The notes beneath the pieces are model-generated. The model searched no databases and was not told the origin of the DNA. It was given only the letters and a program-made list of their open reading frames with translations. Position numbers and translations under genes: made by a program. A stretch of DNA of 64,000 nt from Exiguobacterium sp. s146 (GTDB lineage: Bacteria; Bacillota; Bacilli; Exiguobacteriales; Exiguobacteriaceae), in NCBI RefSeq assembly GCF_018618415.1, contig NZ_JACSMA010000001.1, positions 310,001 to 374,000 on the forward strand, given 5' to 3'. Numbering within the stretch: the stretch's first letter is position 1; every line of letters starts with the position of its first letter. Shown here piece after piece: positions 34,613-42,936 of the stretch.

Positions 34613-37039
34613 TCAAACACTTTTCTTATACGGATACAGGAACGAGTCGAGCTCTTCGGCCGGCATCGGCTTGTTGTAATAGTAGCCTTGCGCTTGATTG
34701 CAATCCTCGGCCTTGAGGAACGCGACTTGTTCTTTCGTCTCGACCCCTTCGGCGATGACGTTAAGCCCGAGCTCGTGCGCCATCCGGATGATCGTCTTGA
34801 CGAGGGCGGCGTCTTTCGAGTCGGTCTCGATATTCTTCGTGAAATGCTGGTCAATTTTCAGCGTGTCGATCGGGAACAGCTTCAAGTAGCTGAGCGACGA
34901 GTAGCCGGTCCCGAAGTCGTCGATCGACAGGTGGACGCCGAGCGCGACGAGTTCTTCCATCGTCTCGATGGCGCTCTGGGCGCTTTGGATGACCGTCTCC
35001 GTCAGCTCGAGCTCGAGATATTCCGGCGCGAGACCCGACGCCTCGAGCGCTTGGCTGACGATGACCGGCAAATCTTTCTGCGCGAACTGGAGTGCCGAGA
35101 TGTTGACGGCGACGCGGAACGGGGTGACGCCCGCATCCTGCCATGCCTTGTTCTGGTGGCACGCCTCATTCAAGACGAACTCGCCGAGACGATGGATGCT
35201 GCCGGTCTCTTCGGCGATTGGGATGAACTCGGCCGGGGAAATCATTCCGAGCTCCGGATGCGTCCAACGTACGAGTGCCTCGACGCCAATCAAGGCCTCG
35301 GTTTCAAGATTGATTTGCGGTTGATAATGGATCGTGAACTCGCCGCGACCGATGCCTTTTCGGAGCGCCATCGCGAGCTGCGACTTCCGGGCGACGGACT
35401 CGTTCATCTCTTTCGTGAAGAACTGGAAGCCGTTCTTGCCGTCCTCTTTCGCCCGATACATGGCGATGTCGGCGTTCTTCAATAAATCGTCGGCTGTCTG
35501 GCCGTCAGACGGATAGAGGGAGATGCCGACGGACAGGCTCGTGAACACTTCTTCGCCCTCGAGTACGAACGATTGGTTCAACGCGTTCGTGATCTGCTGG
35601 GCGCGATGGGCCGCCAAGTTGCTGCCGGTGTTCGGCGACAGGATGACGAACTCGTCCCCGCCGAGCCGGGCGAGGGTGTCGCTCTTATGGATCGTCGTCA
35701 ACAACCGGTCCGTCACTTGACGCAAGAAGACGTCACCCGATGAGTGACCGAACCGATCGTTGATGACCTTGAAGTTGTCGAGATCGATATAAAAGAGCGT
35801 GAACGTCGCTTCGTTGGCTTGAGCGAGCAAGGCGTCGAGTCGATCGTTGAACAGGCGTCGGTTCGGCAGGCCGGTCAACGTGTCCAAATAGACGAGGTTA
35901 TTGATCTGCTCCTCAATCTGTTTCCGTTCGCTGATGTCGCGGATGATGCTGCTGAAGAACAGACCCTCCTCCGTCTCCCATGTGCCAAGTGACATCTCGA
36001 ACGGGAATTCGGTCCCGTCTTTATGCAACCCGACGAGCTCGACCGTGCGGCCGATGACGTTCGCTTCACGGGTCTGATTGTAACGTTTCATGCCATGCTC
36101 GTGTGCCGCCTTGAACCGTTCAGGCATGATGAGCGTGATTGACTCTCCGAGCACCTCACTTGGGGCATATCCGAACAGTCGCTCGGCCCCGTGGTTCCAT
36201 TGGACGATTTGACGTTCGGCGTCCGCGACAATGATGGCATCGTTCGCCGACTCGATGACGGATTGGAACTTCGTCTCCGAGTCAATCGATTGGCGCTCGA
36301 GTTGCTTCTCATTGCGAAGCGAGATGAGCATCAGCACGAACAGCGTCGTGACACTGCCGCCAATCCAGAAGGCGAGAAGGGTACTGTCCATCGAGAAGCC
36401 GGTCAATGTTTGTGGCGTCGCGAGCGGCGTGAACTCGGCCGCGCCCATGCCGATGTAGTGCATCCCCGAGACGGCGAGACCGATCAACAGCGAACAGACG
36501 AGCCTCCGCCAATGGAACCGCGACACGTCCGGGAGCGAGAACAACAGATACAGCCCGACGAGCGAGGCGAGAAATGCGACGATGGCCGACAACAGCCACA
36601 TGACCGGGTCGTACGTCAATACGGCGTTCATCTGCATCGCTTCCATACCGACGTAATGCATCGAGACGATGCCGATACTGATGAAGACGGCGCTGATGAC
36701 GAGGTCACGCGGCCGTGCCGTCTGCAGGCTGACGATATAGAAGGCGAACCCGGACGAGACGATGGCCGGGATGATCGAGGCGATAACGATGCCGATATGG
36801 TAGGACACGTCGGCTTCTAAATGGAACGCCAACATGCCGATGAAATGCATCGCCCAAATCCCGAGCCCGAGACTGAGGGCACCGGCGCTCACCCAACGGA
36901 TGCGCGACACCCGTTCGGCGTACTTGAGCCGGCTACTAATATCGAGCGAGACAAAGGCCGAGAAGACGGCGACGGCGATGGATAACAAGACGAGGGGAAG
37001 ACTGTATGTACTATGGAGGTGGTGTTCGATGGGGACCAA
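34613..37039 (-). CDS. MHYT-PAS-GGDEF-EAL cyclic-di-GMP signalling protein
   Basis: 808 residues. Residues 10-240 are a seven-helix MHYT sensor with three MHxxGM motifs (near 64, 127 and 193), proposed in this family to bind copper and sense a gas or redox signal. A PAS domain spans about 255-375, GGDEF about 385-545 with GGDEF intact at 460-464, and EAL about 555-800 with EAL at 587-589 and DDFGTGYSSL later. Both diguanylate cyclase and phosphodiesterase motifs look intact, so net activity cannot be predicted. The only possible start is a TTG with a close GAAAGGG; no in-frame ATG lies near it. Confidence 0.92.
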   Translation of the reverse strand: MVPIEHHLHSTYSLPLVLLSIAVAVFSAFVSLDISSRLKYAERVSRIRWVSAGALSLGLGIWAMHFIGMLAFHLEADVSYHIGIVIASIIPAIVSSGFAFYIVSLQTARPRDLVISAVFISIGIVSMHYVGMEAMQMNAVLTYDPVMWLLSAIVAFLASLVGLYLLFSLPDVSRFHWRRLVCSLLIGLAVSGMHYIGMGAAEFTPLATPQTLTGFSMDSTLLAFWIGGSVTTLFVLMLISLRNEKQLERQSIDSETKFQSVIESANDAIIVADAERQIVQWNHGAERLFGYAPSEVLGESITLIMPERFKAAHEHGMKRYNQTREANVIGRTVELVGLHKDGTEFPFEMSLGTWETEEGLFFSSIIRDISERKQIEEQINNLVYLDTLTGLPNRRLFNDRLDALLAQANEATFTLFYIDLDNFKVINDRFGHSSGDVFLRQVTDRLLTTIHKSDTLARLGGDEFVILSPNTGSNLAAHRAQQITNALNQSFVLEGEEVFTSLSVGISLYPSDGQTADDLLKNADIAMYRAKEDGKNGFQFFTKEMNESVARKSQLAMALRKGIGRGEFTIHYQPQINLETEALIGVEALVRWTHPELGMISPAEFIPIAEETGSIHRLGEFVLNEACHQNKAWQDAGVTPFRVAVNISALQFAQKDLPVIVSQALEASGLAPEYLELELTETVIQSAQSAIETMEELVALGVHLSIDDFGTGYSSLSYLKLFPIDTLKIDQHFTKNIETDSKDAALVKTIIRMAHELGLNVIAEGVETKEQVAFLKAEDCNQAQGYYYNKPMPAEELDSFLYPYKKSV

Positions 37040-37215
37040 CCCTTTCTTTAATGAAGTCGGGACAAATGGACGAAAACGGACAGTTTCTCAAAAATGAGCT
37101 TTCCTAGCTTAGCATATTTGTTTTGACGTGAAGGGAATGTTTTCCACAGTGGGTCAATAGTTTGGCACATTGGAAGAGTAAACCGATTATCAACAAATAT
37201 TGAAAGCATATAAAT

Positions 37216-37251
37216 GAAAAACCGTCCCACTTCTTTGTTGAGAGGGACGGT
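37216..37251 (-). terminator. Terminator of the two-gene AT-rich cassette
   Basis: ACCGTCCC (minus-strand left arm at 37244-37251) pairs with GGGACGGT (37221-37228), then TTTTT on the minus strand. Confidence 0.9.
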
Positions 37252-37276
37252 CAAACATATCAAAAATCGAGAAATG

Positions 37277-37870
37277 TTAAAGTGAATCGAAGGTCTTGAA
37301 TATTTTGTCCACTACATTGTCAGCAGTGACATCCATCAGAGGGATTTGTGTGCTTACGATATGTTGGACGCCCCAGTAGTGACGATCACTGCTTTCTTGG
37401 TTGATTGGGGTGATACGCGAATGACCATTTTCTAATTCGATGTTCATTAAATCTGCATTGCGTAATGGGTAATAGAATCTCCAATGGTTGGATGGAGAAC
37501 ATCCTTTACCCCAGTCCTGCATCGTTTCATTGTTATATACAAATTTGGATAGTCGAATACAAGGAAGCTGACTTTCTTTCAACTCTAATTCCTCATCATA
37601 CAACTCAATCTCCATGACATATAACGGTCCGTCCCGCCATTCATTTTCAAACTCGTTATGGTCCTTGTTTTGAAAGATAAGGATGAAATCACCGATGAAC
37701 CAACCGGCGAAATCATTGTCTGACTTGTAGCGTAGAAACTTATCGACGACACTGACGTAATGGCTTTTCTCTGGGGCGATGGTTTTCGTATAGTCCATTA
37801 ACTTATGGATGTTCTCGTATGTATTATAGACAACATAGAAGGCGTTTCTTACATTCTCAGTTGAATTCAT
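37277..37870 (-). CDS. Unknown protein, second gene of the AT-rich cassette
   Basis: 197 residues, not recognised. It starts MNSTENVRNAFYVVYNTYENI and is rich in acidic and aromatic residues, with segments DFAGWFIGDFILIFQNKDHNEF, NHWRFYYPLRNADLMNIE and HYWGVQHIVSTQIPLMDVT. No signal peptide or membrane helix, so cytosolic. GAGGAG eight bases before ATG 37870 sets the start, overlapping the end of the upstream nuclease-like gene by 14 bases, so the two are coupled. GC content is well below the flanking genes. It may be a partner or immunity component of the first gene, but that is inference. Confidence 0.75.
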   Translation of the reverse strand: MNSTENVRNAFYVVYNTYENIHKLMDYTKTIAPEKSHYVSVVDKFLRYKSDNDFAGWFIGDFILIFQNKDHNEFENEWRDGPLYVMEIELYDEELELKESQLPCIRLSKFVYNNETMQDWGKGCSPSNHWRFYYPLRNADLMNIELENGHSRITPINQESSDRHYWGVQHIVSTQIPLMDVTADNVVDKIFKTFDSL

Positions 37871-38621
37871 AATATAGCTCCTCATTGATTGATGGATTGG
37901 TTATAAAATCGATTGTTACTTCATTGCTTAAAATGTTGAAGTCGAATAATTGATTTGTATGTATGATTGGTGCTTCGTAGATGTCCATCCTGATAAAATC
38001 TTCAAATCCTTTTCTCGTCAACAGCTCGATTAAATCTTGGATGATAATCTGTTGAAAATGATCTAATCCATTCAATTGTTTTAATTCATGCAAAAAATCC
38101 TGCCATGCTACGTATTCTAGTTCGACATCATCTTCGATTATTGAGTTGTCTAAAGATCCAACGCTTTTTTCTACAGCCTTACACATCTGTCGATCCGCAA
38201 TGAAGAGAAGCACCTTTTTCTTGTTGCCACCTTTCTTTGCAACAATTTGCGATTCCCTTGCGAGTTGATGTTTACTCGACGTGTTCGGGTCATGGTCAGC
38301 GTCGTCCACAGAAGAGAGTCCACTGAGAAATTTTACTTCAACGCCAATCATGACGTTCTTGAAAGTGAGTAGGGCATCTAGTTCACCCTCTTGGTCATAG
38401 GGCCAAAATTCAATTCGATCTGCCCAAAATCTGTCCGGAATTTCTTCAATGATTGATTTGACTGTAGATGTTTTAACCACATTCGCCAACACTTTTCCGA
38501 GTCCGTCTGAGAAGGGGAGGTAACGCAAGACACCAAATACATTGCCCGTTAAATTGTCTTCTAGTCGTTCGGAAAGGTTTGAACCAGTTCGGCTGACTTT
38601 CCCTTTAATTTCAGCTAACAC
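37857..38621 (-). CDS. PD-(D/E)XK nuclease-like protein, first gene of the AT-rich cassette
   Basis: 254 residues. The segment GELDALLTFKNVMIGVEVKF fits the PD-(D/E)XK core: Asp82, then Glu95-x-Lys97 after a hydrophobic strand, with a Gln-x-x-Arg (QLARE, about 119-123) on the following helix. The N terminus (ERLEDNLTGNVFGVLRYLP) is a helical lead-in seen in several restriction-like families. Start is a GTG at 38621 with AGGAGG seven bases upstream; the ATG-initiated longer frame would bury that site. AT-rich and flanked by conserved housekeeping or regulatory genes, as acquired cassettes often are. Biological role unknown. Confidence 0.75.
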   Translation of the reverse strand: MLAEIKGKVSRTGSNLSERLEDNLTGNVFGVLRYLPFSDGLGKVLANVVKTSTVKSIIEEIPDRFWADRIEFWPYDQEGELDALLTFKNVMIGVEVKFLSGLSSVDDADHDPNTSSKHQLARESQIVAKKGGNKKKVLLFIADRQMCKAVEKSVGSLDNSIIEDDVELEYVAWQDFLHELKQLNGLDHFQQIIIQDLIELLTRKGFEDFIRMDIYEAPIIHTNQLFDFNILSNEVTIDFITNPSINEELYYEFN

Positions 38622-38766
38622 AAATCGACCTCCTGATTGAATAGATTCATAAGAATACATACACGTATTCGCTAAAAGTAATTTTTTTCCTTTTATTAAA
38701 ACTTCAGGATGTCAGGTTCCAAGTGATTAGCAAGGAAATGACTAATTGATGATTAGTCTTTGATTG

Positions 38767-38782
38767 CGGAATTTTTTTCGAA
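38767..38782. promoter_or_regulatory. Shared 16-base motif upstream of the RpiR gene
   Basis: CGGAATTTTTTTCGAA, identical to 34553-34568 upstream of the gluconate unit; 32 bases before the RpiR-type start. Confidence 0.5.
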
Positions 38783-38814
38783 ACGGTATCGTAAAAAGAA
38801 AAAGGGTGAGACAT

Positions 38815-39663
38815 ATGGAATCGATGAACGGCCTGGCCCGCATCCGCGGTGCTTATTCGACACTCGGTAAGAAAGAGCAACGCATCGCCGACTATATCTT
38901 GAAGCAACCGGAACGCATCATCCACCATACGATCAATCAAGTCGCCGACGACCTCGACGTCGCCGAGTCGACCGTTTTCCGTTTCTGCCAACGCGTCGGC
39001 TTCAAAGGCTATCAGGCTCTGAAAATCGCGCTCGCCACCGACGTTGTCGCACCGCTCCAAGACATCCATGAGGACATCTCGACCGAGGACACGACGCATG
39101 AGATCGCCGAGAAGATTTTCACGTCGAACGTGAAGACGCTCGAGGCGACCCGGCAGATACTCGATGCCGCCGCTCTCGACGAGACCGTGGCGCTGCTCTT
39201 GTCGGCCCGGCGCATCGAGTTCTTCGGGAGCGGGGGCTCGGCCGTCATCGCGCTCGATGCGTATCACAAGTTCGTCCGGAGCGGCCTGTTTGTCACGGCG
39301 AACCTCGAGTCGCACATGCAGCTCATGTCGGCGTCGCAACTCACGAACGACGACGTCGCTGTCCTCATCTCGCACTCGGGCGCCTCGAAAGACACGCTCG
39401 ACGTCGCGAAAGTGTTGAACGAGCGCGGCGTCCCGACCGTCGCCATCACGAACTATGCGAAGTCACCGCTCTCGAAGCTGTGTGACGTCGCCCTGTATAC
39501 CGTGTCGCAAGAGACCGAGTTCCGCTCCGAGGCGCTCGCCTCGCGAATCGCCGAACTCAGTCTAATCGATGCCTTGTTCACCGTCGTCATGATGCGGCGC
39601 GGGGAAGCGGGCAGGGAATCGCTCCAGAAGATGCGCGAGGCGATCTCGCTCCGGCGCATGTGA
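38815..39663 (+). CDS. RpiR-family transcriptional regulator (HTH plus SIS domain)
   Basis: 282 residues. The N-terminal HTH_6 domain contains INQVADDLDVAESTVFRFCQRVGFKGYQ, and a SIS sugar-phosphate-binding domain follows (EFFGSGGSAVIALDAYHKF, AVLISHSGASKDT). Such proteins respond to phosphosugars such as 6-phosphogluconate. The shared 16-base motif with gnd makes control of the gluconate unit the simplest proposal. AAAGGGTGAG precedes ATG 38815; ATG 38824 is an alternative. Confidence 0.9.
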   Translation: MESMNGLARIRGAYSTLGKKEQRIADYILKQPERIIHHTINQVADDLDVAESTVFRFCQRVGFKGYQALKIALATDVVAPLQDIHEDISTEDTTHEIAEKIFTSNVKTLEATRQILDAAALDETVALLLSARRIEFFGSGGSAVIALDAYHKFVRSGLFVTANLESHMQLMSASQLTNDDVAVLISHSGASKDTLDVAKVLNERGVPTVAITNYAKSPLSKLCDVALYTVSQETEFRSEALASRIAELSLIDALFTVVMMRRGEAGRESLQKMREAISLRRM

Positions 39664-39694
39664 AACGGCTGACCATTCGGGCAGTCGTTTTTTT
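39663..39694 (+). terminator. Terminator after the RpiR gene
   Basis: AAACGGCTG pairs with CAGTCGTTT (one G-U pair), followed by TTTT. Confidence 0.8.
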
Positions 39695-39800
39695 ATGTGG
39701 TTTACCCGGCATGACATCTGACAAGAGGATTATAAATAGGCAAAACGTGGAATTAGTATAAACAGATTAATTTTTGTCAATACAGAGAGGAAAGACCGAT

Positions 39801-40187
39801 ATGAACAACCTTGAATTCTTGACGACCGAACACTATGATGTGTTCAAACAGTTGGCCCAGCGTCTCAACAATCCCGGCGACGTCAAGAAAGAATATTTCT
39901 CCGCCCTGTACGTGATTGCCGGGAATGAGCGGGTACGGAACCTGTTGCTGCCGTATATGGATCTCGAAGACGGCAAGATCAGTACGGCGACCATCATCGA
40001 TGACAACACGTTCGAGAAGCAGGATTTCATCCTCGTCAAACTCGTTATTCATCTGTATAACAACAAGGAATGGGTGTTACCGACGGAGCTGATCACCTTG
40101 CCTGAACCAGACTATCAGCTCGCGATGCAGGCAATCACGCTCTGCCGCGACCAACAGTTCGACGACGTCACCATCCCGAACAAGTGA
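39801..40187 (+). CDS. Small hypothetical protein, DUF6075-like
   Basis: 128 residues, cytosolic and acidic. The pattern FLTTEHYDVFKQL ... FSALYVIAGNERVRNLLLPYMDLEDG ... LIHLYNN-like (VKLVIHLYNNKEWVLP) resembles the DUF6075 family of small Bacilli proteins, named from memory and not verified. The upstream extension to a TTG was rejected because AGAGGAAAG precedes ATG 39801. Monocistronic, with a terminator downstream. Function unknown. Confidence 0.75.
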   Translation: MNNLEFLTTEHYDVFKQLAQRLNNPGDVKKEYFSALYVIAGNERVRNLLLPYMDLEDGKISTATIIDDNTFEKQDFILVKLVIHLYNNKEWVLPTELITLPEPDYQLAMQAITLCRDQQFDDVTIPNK

Positions 40188-40188
40188 G

Positions 40189-40218
40189 CCTGTCCCGAAT
40201 CAGTCGGGACGGGTTCTT
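40189..40218 (+). terminator. Terminator after the DUF6075-like gene
   Basis: CCTGTCCCGA pairs with TCGGGACGGG around ATCAG-type loop (one G-U pair); TTCTTCGT follows. Confidence 0.75.
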
Positions 40219-40242
40219 CGTCTAGTTGAAGGAGGACACGCC

Positions 40243-41533
40243 ATGTCTGTAAATACGACGATGTTGGCCATTTTGCTCGTGCTCGTGCTGGCGATGATTG
40301 CCGCCCCGTTTTTGATCGTCTTGTACTTATGGCGCAAGGACCGTCATCAGCGCGAGCATTCCGTCCTCCGCAACTTCCCGATTCTCGGCAAGGTCCGCTA
40401 CATCTTGGAGGAAGTCGGGCCGGAGATGCGGCAGTACTTGTTCTTGAACGACAATGAGGCGAAGCCGTTATCGCGGAACGACTATGAGGCCGCCGTTATT
40501 TCCGGGAAATATAAGTCACGCATTATTGGGTTCGGTTCGGAACGGGACTGCGAACGGGGCGGATTCTATCTGCAGAACGTGCTCTATCCGACGAACCGGA
40601 ACGAGCTCCGGATCGATAACCGTGAGACTGTGACGACCCATCTGTATCACGTCGAAGAGGATAATCTGTTTACCCGTAAAGAGCGAATCATCGAACGCGA
40701 CGTCGGTCCGTACTTGTTGACGGAAGAAGACAGCATCGTCATCGGGAGGCAGACGTGCCGGGAACCGTTCCAACTCCGCGGACTCGTCGGTCAATCGGCG
40801 ATGAGTTTGGCTCGCTCGGCGAGAATGCCATCACGGCGCTCTCCATCGGGCTCGGCCGGGCCAAGGGAACGTGGATGAACACCGGCGAGGGTGGGCTGTC
40901 GGACCATCACTTGAAGGGCGGGGTCGACCTGATCTGTCAAATCGGGCCGGCGCTGTTCGGCTCGCGGACGTCGAGGCGCTCGTTCACGAGATGGTGTCAT
41001 CCGGCAAACATCCCGATTTCATCACGGTCGACGGCGGGGAAGGGGGGACCGGGGCGACGTATCAAGAACTTGCCGATACGGTCGGCCTGCCGTTGAAGGC
41101 GGCACTTCCGTATGTGCATCGCTTACTCGACGAACACGGGCTCCGTGACCGCATCACCTTGTTCGCCTCCGGCAAACTTGTCACGGCCGATAAGATCGCC
41201 GTCGCCCTCGCGCTCGGGACCGACTGCGTCAACATCGCCCGCGGGCTCATGTTCAACGTCGGTTGCATCCAGGCGCAAGTGTGCCACACGAACCGATGCC
41301 CGGTCGGCGTCGCGACGACCGACCCGAAACTGCAGCACGCCCTCGTCGTCGACGAGAAGAGCTACCGCGTGACGAACTACATCATCTCGCTCCGGGAAGG
41401 GCTCTACAACATGACAGCCGCAGCCGGACTTGATACGCCGACGAAGCTGTCGCTCGAGCACGTCGCCTACAAGTATCCGGACGGACGGGTGAAGCGCGGC
41501 GAGGAATTGTATGAACAGACGAAAGACGGATGA
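40243..41533 (+). pseudogene. Glutamate synthase-like FMN protein (YerD type), decayed
   Basis: The first frame encodes an N-terminal membrane helix (LAILLVLVLAMIAAPFLIVLYL) and the start of the GltB-like domain up to REPFQLRGLVGQSAMS. A one-base loss in a T run at 40806-40808 shifts the frame: adding one T restores SAMSFGSLGENAITALS. The continuation then reads to QIGPALFG near 40965 and jumps directly to ADVEALVHEMVSSGKHPDFITVDGGEGGTGATYQE in a third frame. Relative to the family (about 525 residues), around 100 codons of the barrel are missing at that point. The C-terminal part, including the Cys-rich VGCIQAQVCHTNRCPVG, is intact. It cannot produce a full enzyme. Confidence 0.85.
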
Positions 41534-41557
41534 CCGCCGTGGGTCATCCGTCTTGTT
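41524..41557. terminator. Bidirectional terminator between the yerD remnant and the MFS gene
   Basis: AGACGGATGACC and GGTCATCCGTCT pair perfectly around a six-base loop; the yerD stop lies in the left arm. T-rich sequence follows. Confidence 0.85.
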
Positions 41558-42743
41558 GTGTGAGCTGGTGGAACAATTTGTCGTACAACGCCATCCCGAT
41601 GAGCGCCGACAGCAAGATGAGCGTGAACACGGCGAGCGGGGAGACGAAGCCTGAGACGAGTACCGTCACCGGCGCCAGGAACTTGCCAATCGTATTTTGA
41701 AGCGTGTCGGCCGCGAGATATTGTCCGCGTGACTCGGCCGGCGCGTAGCGGCTGACGAAGCTCTGGCTGACCGGGGAACGGATCAACTCGCCGAACGTGA
41801 ACATGGTCGTGACGACGAGCAAGTACCAGATGTTCGACGAGAAGACGACGAGGAACGTCCCGAAGCCGGCGAGAAACGTCGACAACAGAAAGACGCGACG
41901 TTCGTCCCACGCTCGGAACACGCGCGTGACCGGGATGATGAAGACGACGAACAAGAGACCGTTATAGGCGACGAGCCAGCCGAACAGGACCGTGTTCGAG
42001 ATGTCGAACGTGACCGGGGCCTGTTCAATTAAATAGACCGGTAAATAGACATCGAGCTGCATGATCGGGATCAAGGCGAACACCCCGGCAATCAAATAGA
42101 GCCGGAACAACGGGTCGCGCAAAATCGTCACATACGACCGGCCCTGGGTACGGAATGTCGTCGCGACCGTCTTCCCGGTCGCGGCCGGTCGTGTCTCACG
42201 GGTGAGTGCCGCGAGCAACAACCCGTATCCAAACAGGACGACGGCGCAGCCGAGGAGGAGCGCCTGGCGATGTTCGAAGAACAGGACTGCCCCGAGGATG
42301 GGACCGAGCACGGCACCGATATTGTTCGACGCCATGAACGTCGCGAACACGTCCCGCAAGTGTTCGGCCGGCACGAGGTCGGCGACCATGGCCGAGCTGG
42401 CCGGCTTATAGATGGCGCCCATGAAGCCGATGCCGATATAGGTGATGTAATCGATGTAGCCGTTCGTCGAGAAGGCGAAGGCGAGGAACAAGATCCCTTG
42501 CGCGAACGTCCCGACGAGCATGACGGGGCGGCGTCCGATCTTGTCTGCGAGCGAACCGCCGATTAAACTGCCAAGCAACAGAAACAGCGGCGGCACGGCC
42601 ATGAACAGGCCGGCCAGCTCGACGCCGAGCGTTTGAGCGAAATAGACGGTGATGAACGGGAAGTACATCCAAAACAACAGGTTGAACAGGCCTTCGCCAA
42701 ATAAGCGGACCTTCAGGTTGAGGTCCCAGCGGTATGATTCCAT
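41544..42743 (-). CDS. MFS transporter, multidrug-exporter type
   Basis: 399 residues and about twelve helices. The MFS loop 2-3 motif is visible as GGSLADKIGRRPVMLVG. Loop content and length suggest the drug:H+ antiporter-1 group (MdtH/YttB-like), but the substrate is unknown. Ribosome site AAAGGAG. The 137-base upstream leader holds an inverted repeat CGAACATATGTTTG, possibly an operator. Confidence 0.85.
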   Translation of the reverse strand: MESYRWDLNLKVRLFGEGLFNLLFWMYFPFITVYFAQTLGVELAGLFMAVPPLFLLLGSLIGGSLADKIGRRPVMLVGTFAQGILFLAFAFSTNGYIDYITYIGIGFMGAIYKPASSAMVADLVPAEHLRDVFATFMASNNIGAVLGPILGAVLFFEHRQALLLGCAVVLFGYGLLLAALTRETRPAATGKTVATTFRTQGRSYVTILRDPLFRLYLIAGVFALIPIMQLDVYLPVYLIEQAPVTFDISNTVLFGWLVAYNGLLFVVFIIPVTRVFRAWDERRVFLLSTFLAGFGTFLVVFSSNIWYLLVVTTMFTFGELIRSPVSQSFVSRYAPAESRGQYLAADTLQNTIGKFLAPVTVLVSGFVSPLAVFTLILLSALIGMALYDKLFHQLTQQDG

Positions 42744-42879
42744 TGAGGTGCTCCTTTCCAGAGTCTATCTTTACTGTAGGGAGTCGGAGCGAAAAAGAAT
42801 AGACTTATGTTGCGGGATTTGCTACGCTAAGAATAGAAAATGCGAATATATAGGCGCTTGTTTGCGCTGTACTATAAAA

Positions 42880-42893
42880 CGAACATATGTTTG
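42880..42893. promoter_or_regulatory. LexA-like palindrome upstream of the MFS gene
   Basis: CGAACATATGTTTG matches the Bacillus LexA box (CGAACRNRYGTTYC) at 13 of 14 positions. On the minus strand it falls in a spacer after TTTACA. It could equally be the site of an unlinked drug-responsive repressor. Confidence 0.4.
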
Positions 42894-42894
42894 T

Positions 42895-42936
42895 AAAAAT
42901 GACCTCCGATGGATTCATCGGAGGTCATTTTTATTG
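42895..42936. terminator. Bidirectional terminator upstream of the MFS region
   Basis: AAAAATGACCTCCGATG and CATCGGAGGTCATTTTT form a 17-base perfect stem; it ends the metallophosphoesterase gene on the minus strand. Confidence 0.9.

Noticed and set aside
36191-36820. A 209-codon open frame opposite the MHYT-GGDEF-EAL gene
   Set aside because: Composition (Arg/Asp/Glu/His) is that of an antisense shadow; the opposite strand encodes intact, recognisable domains.
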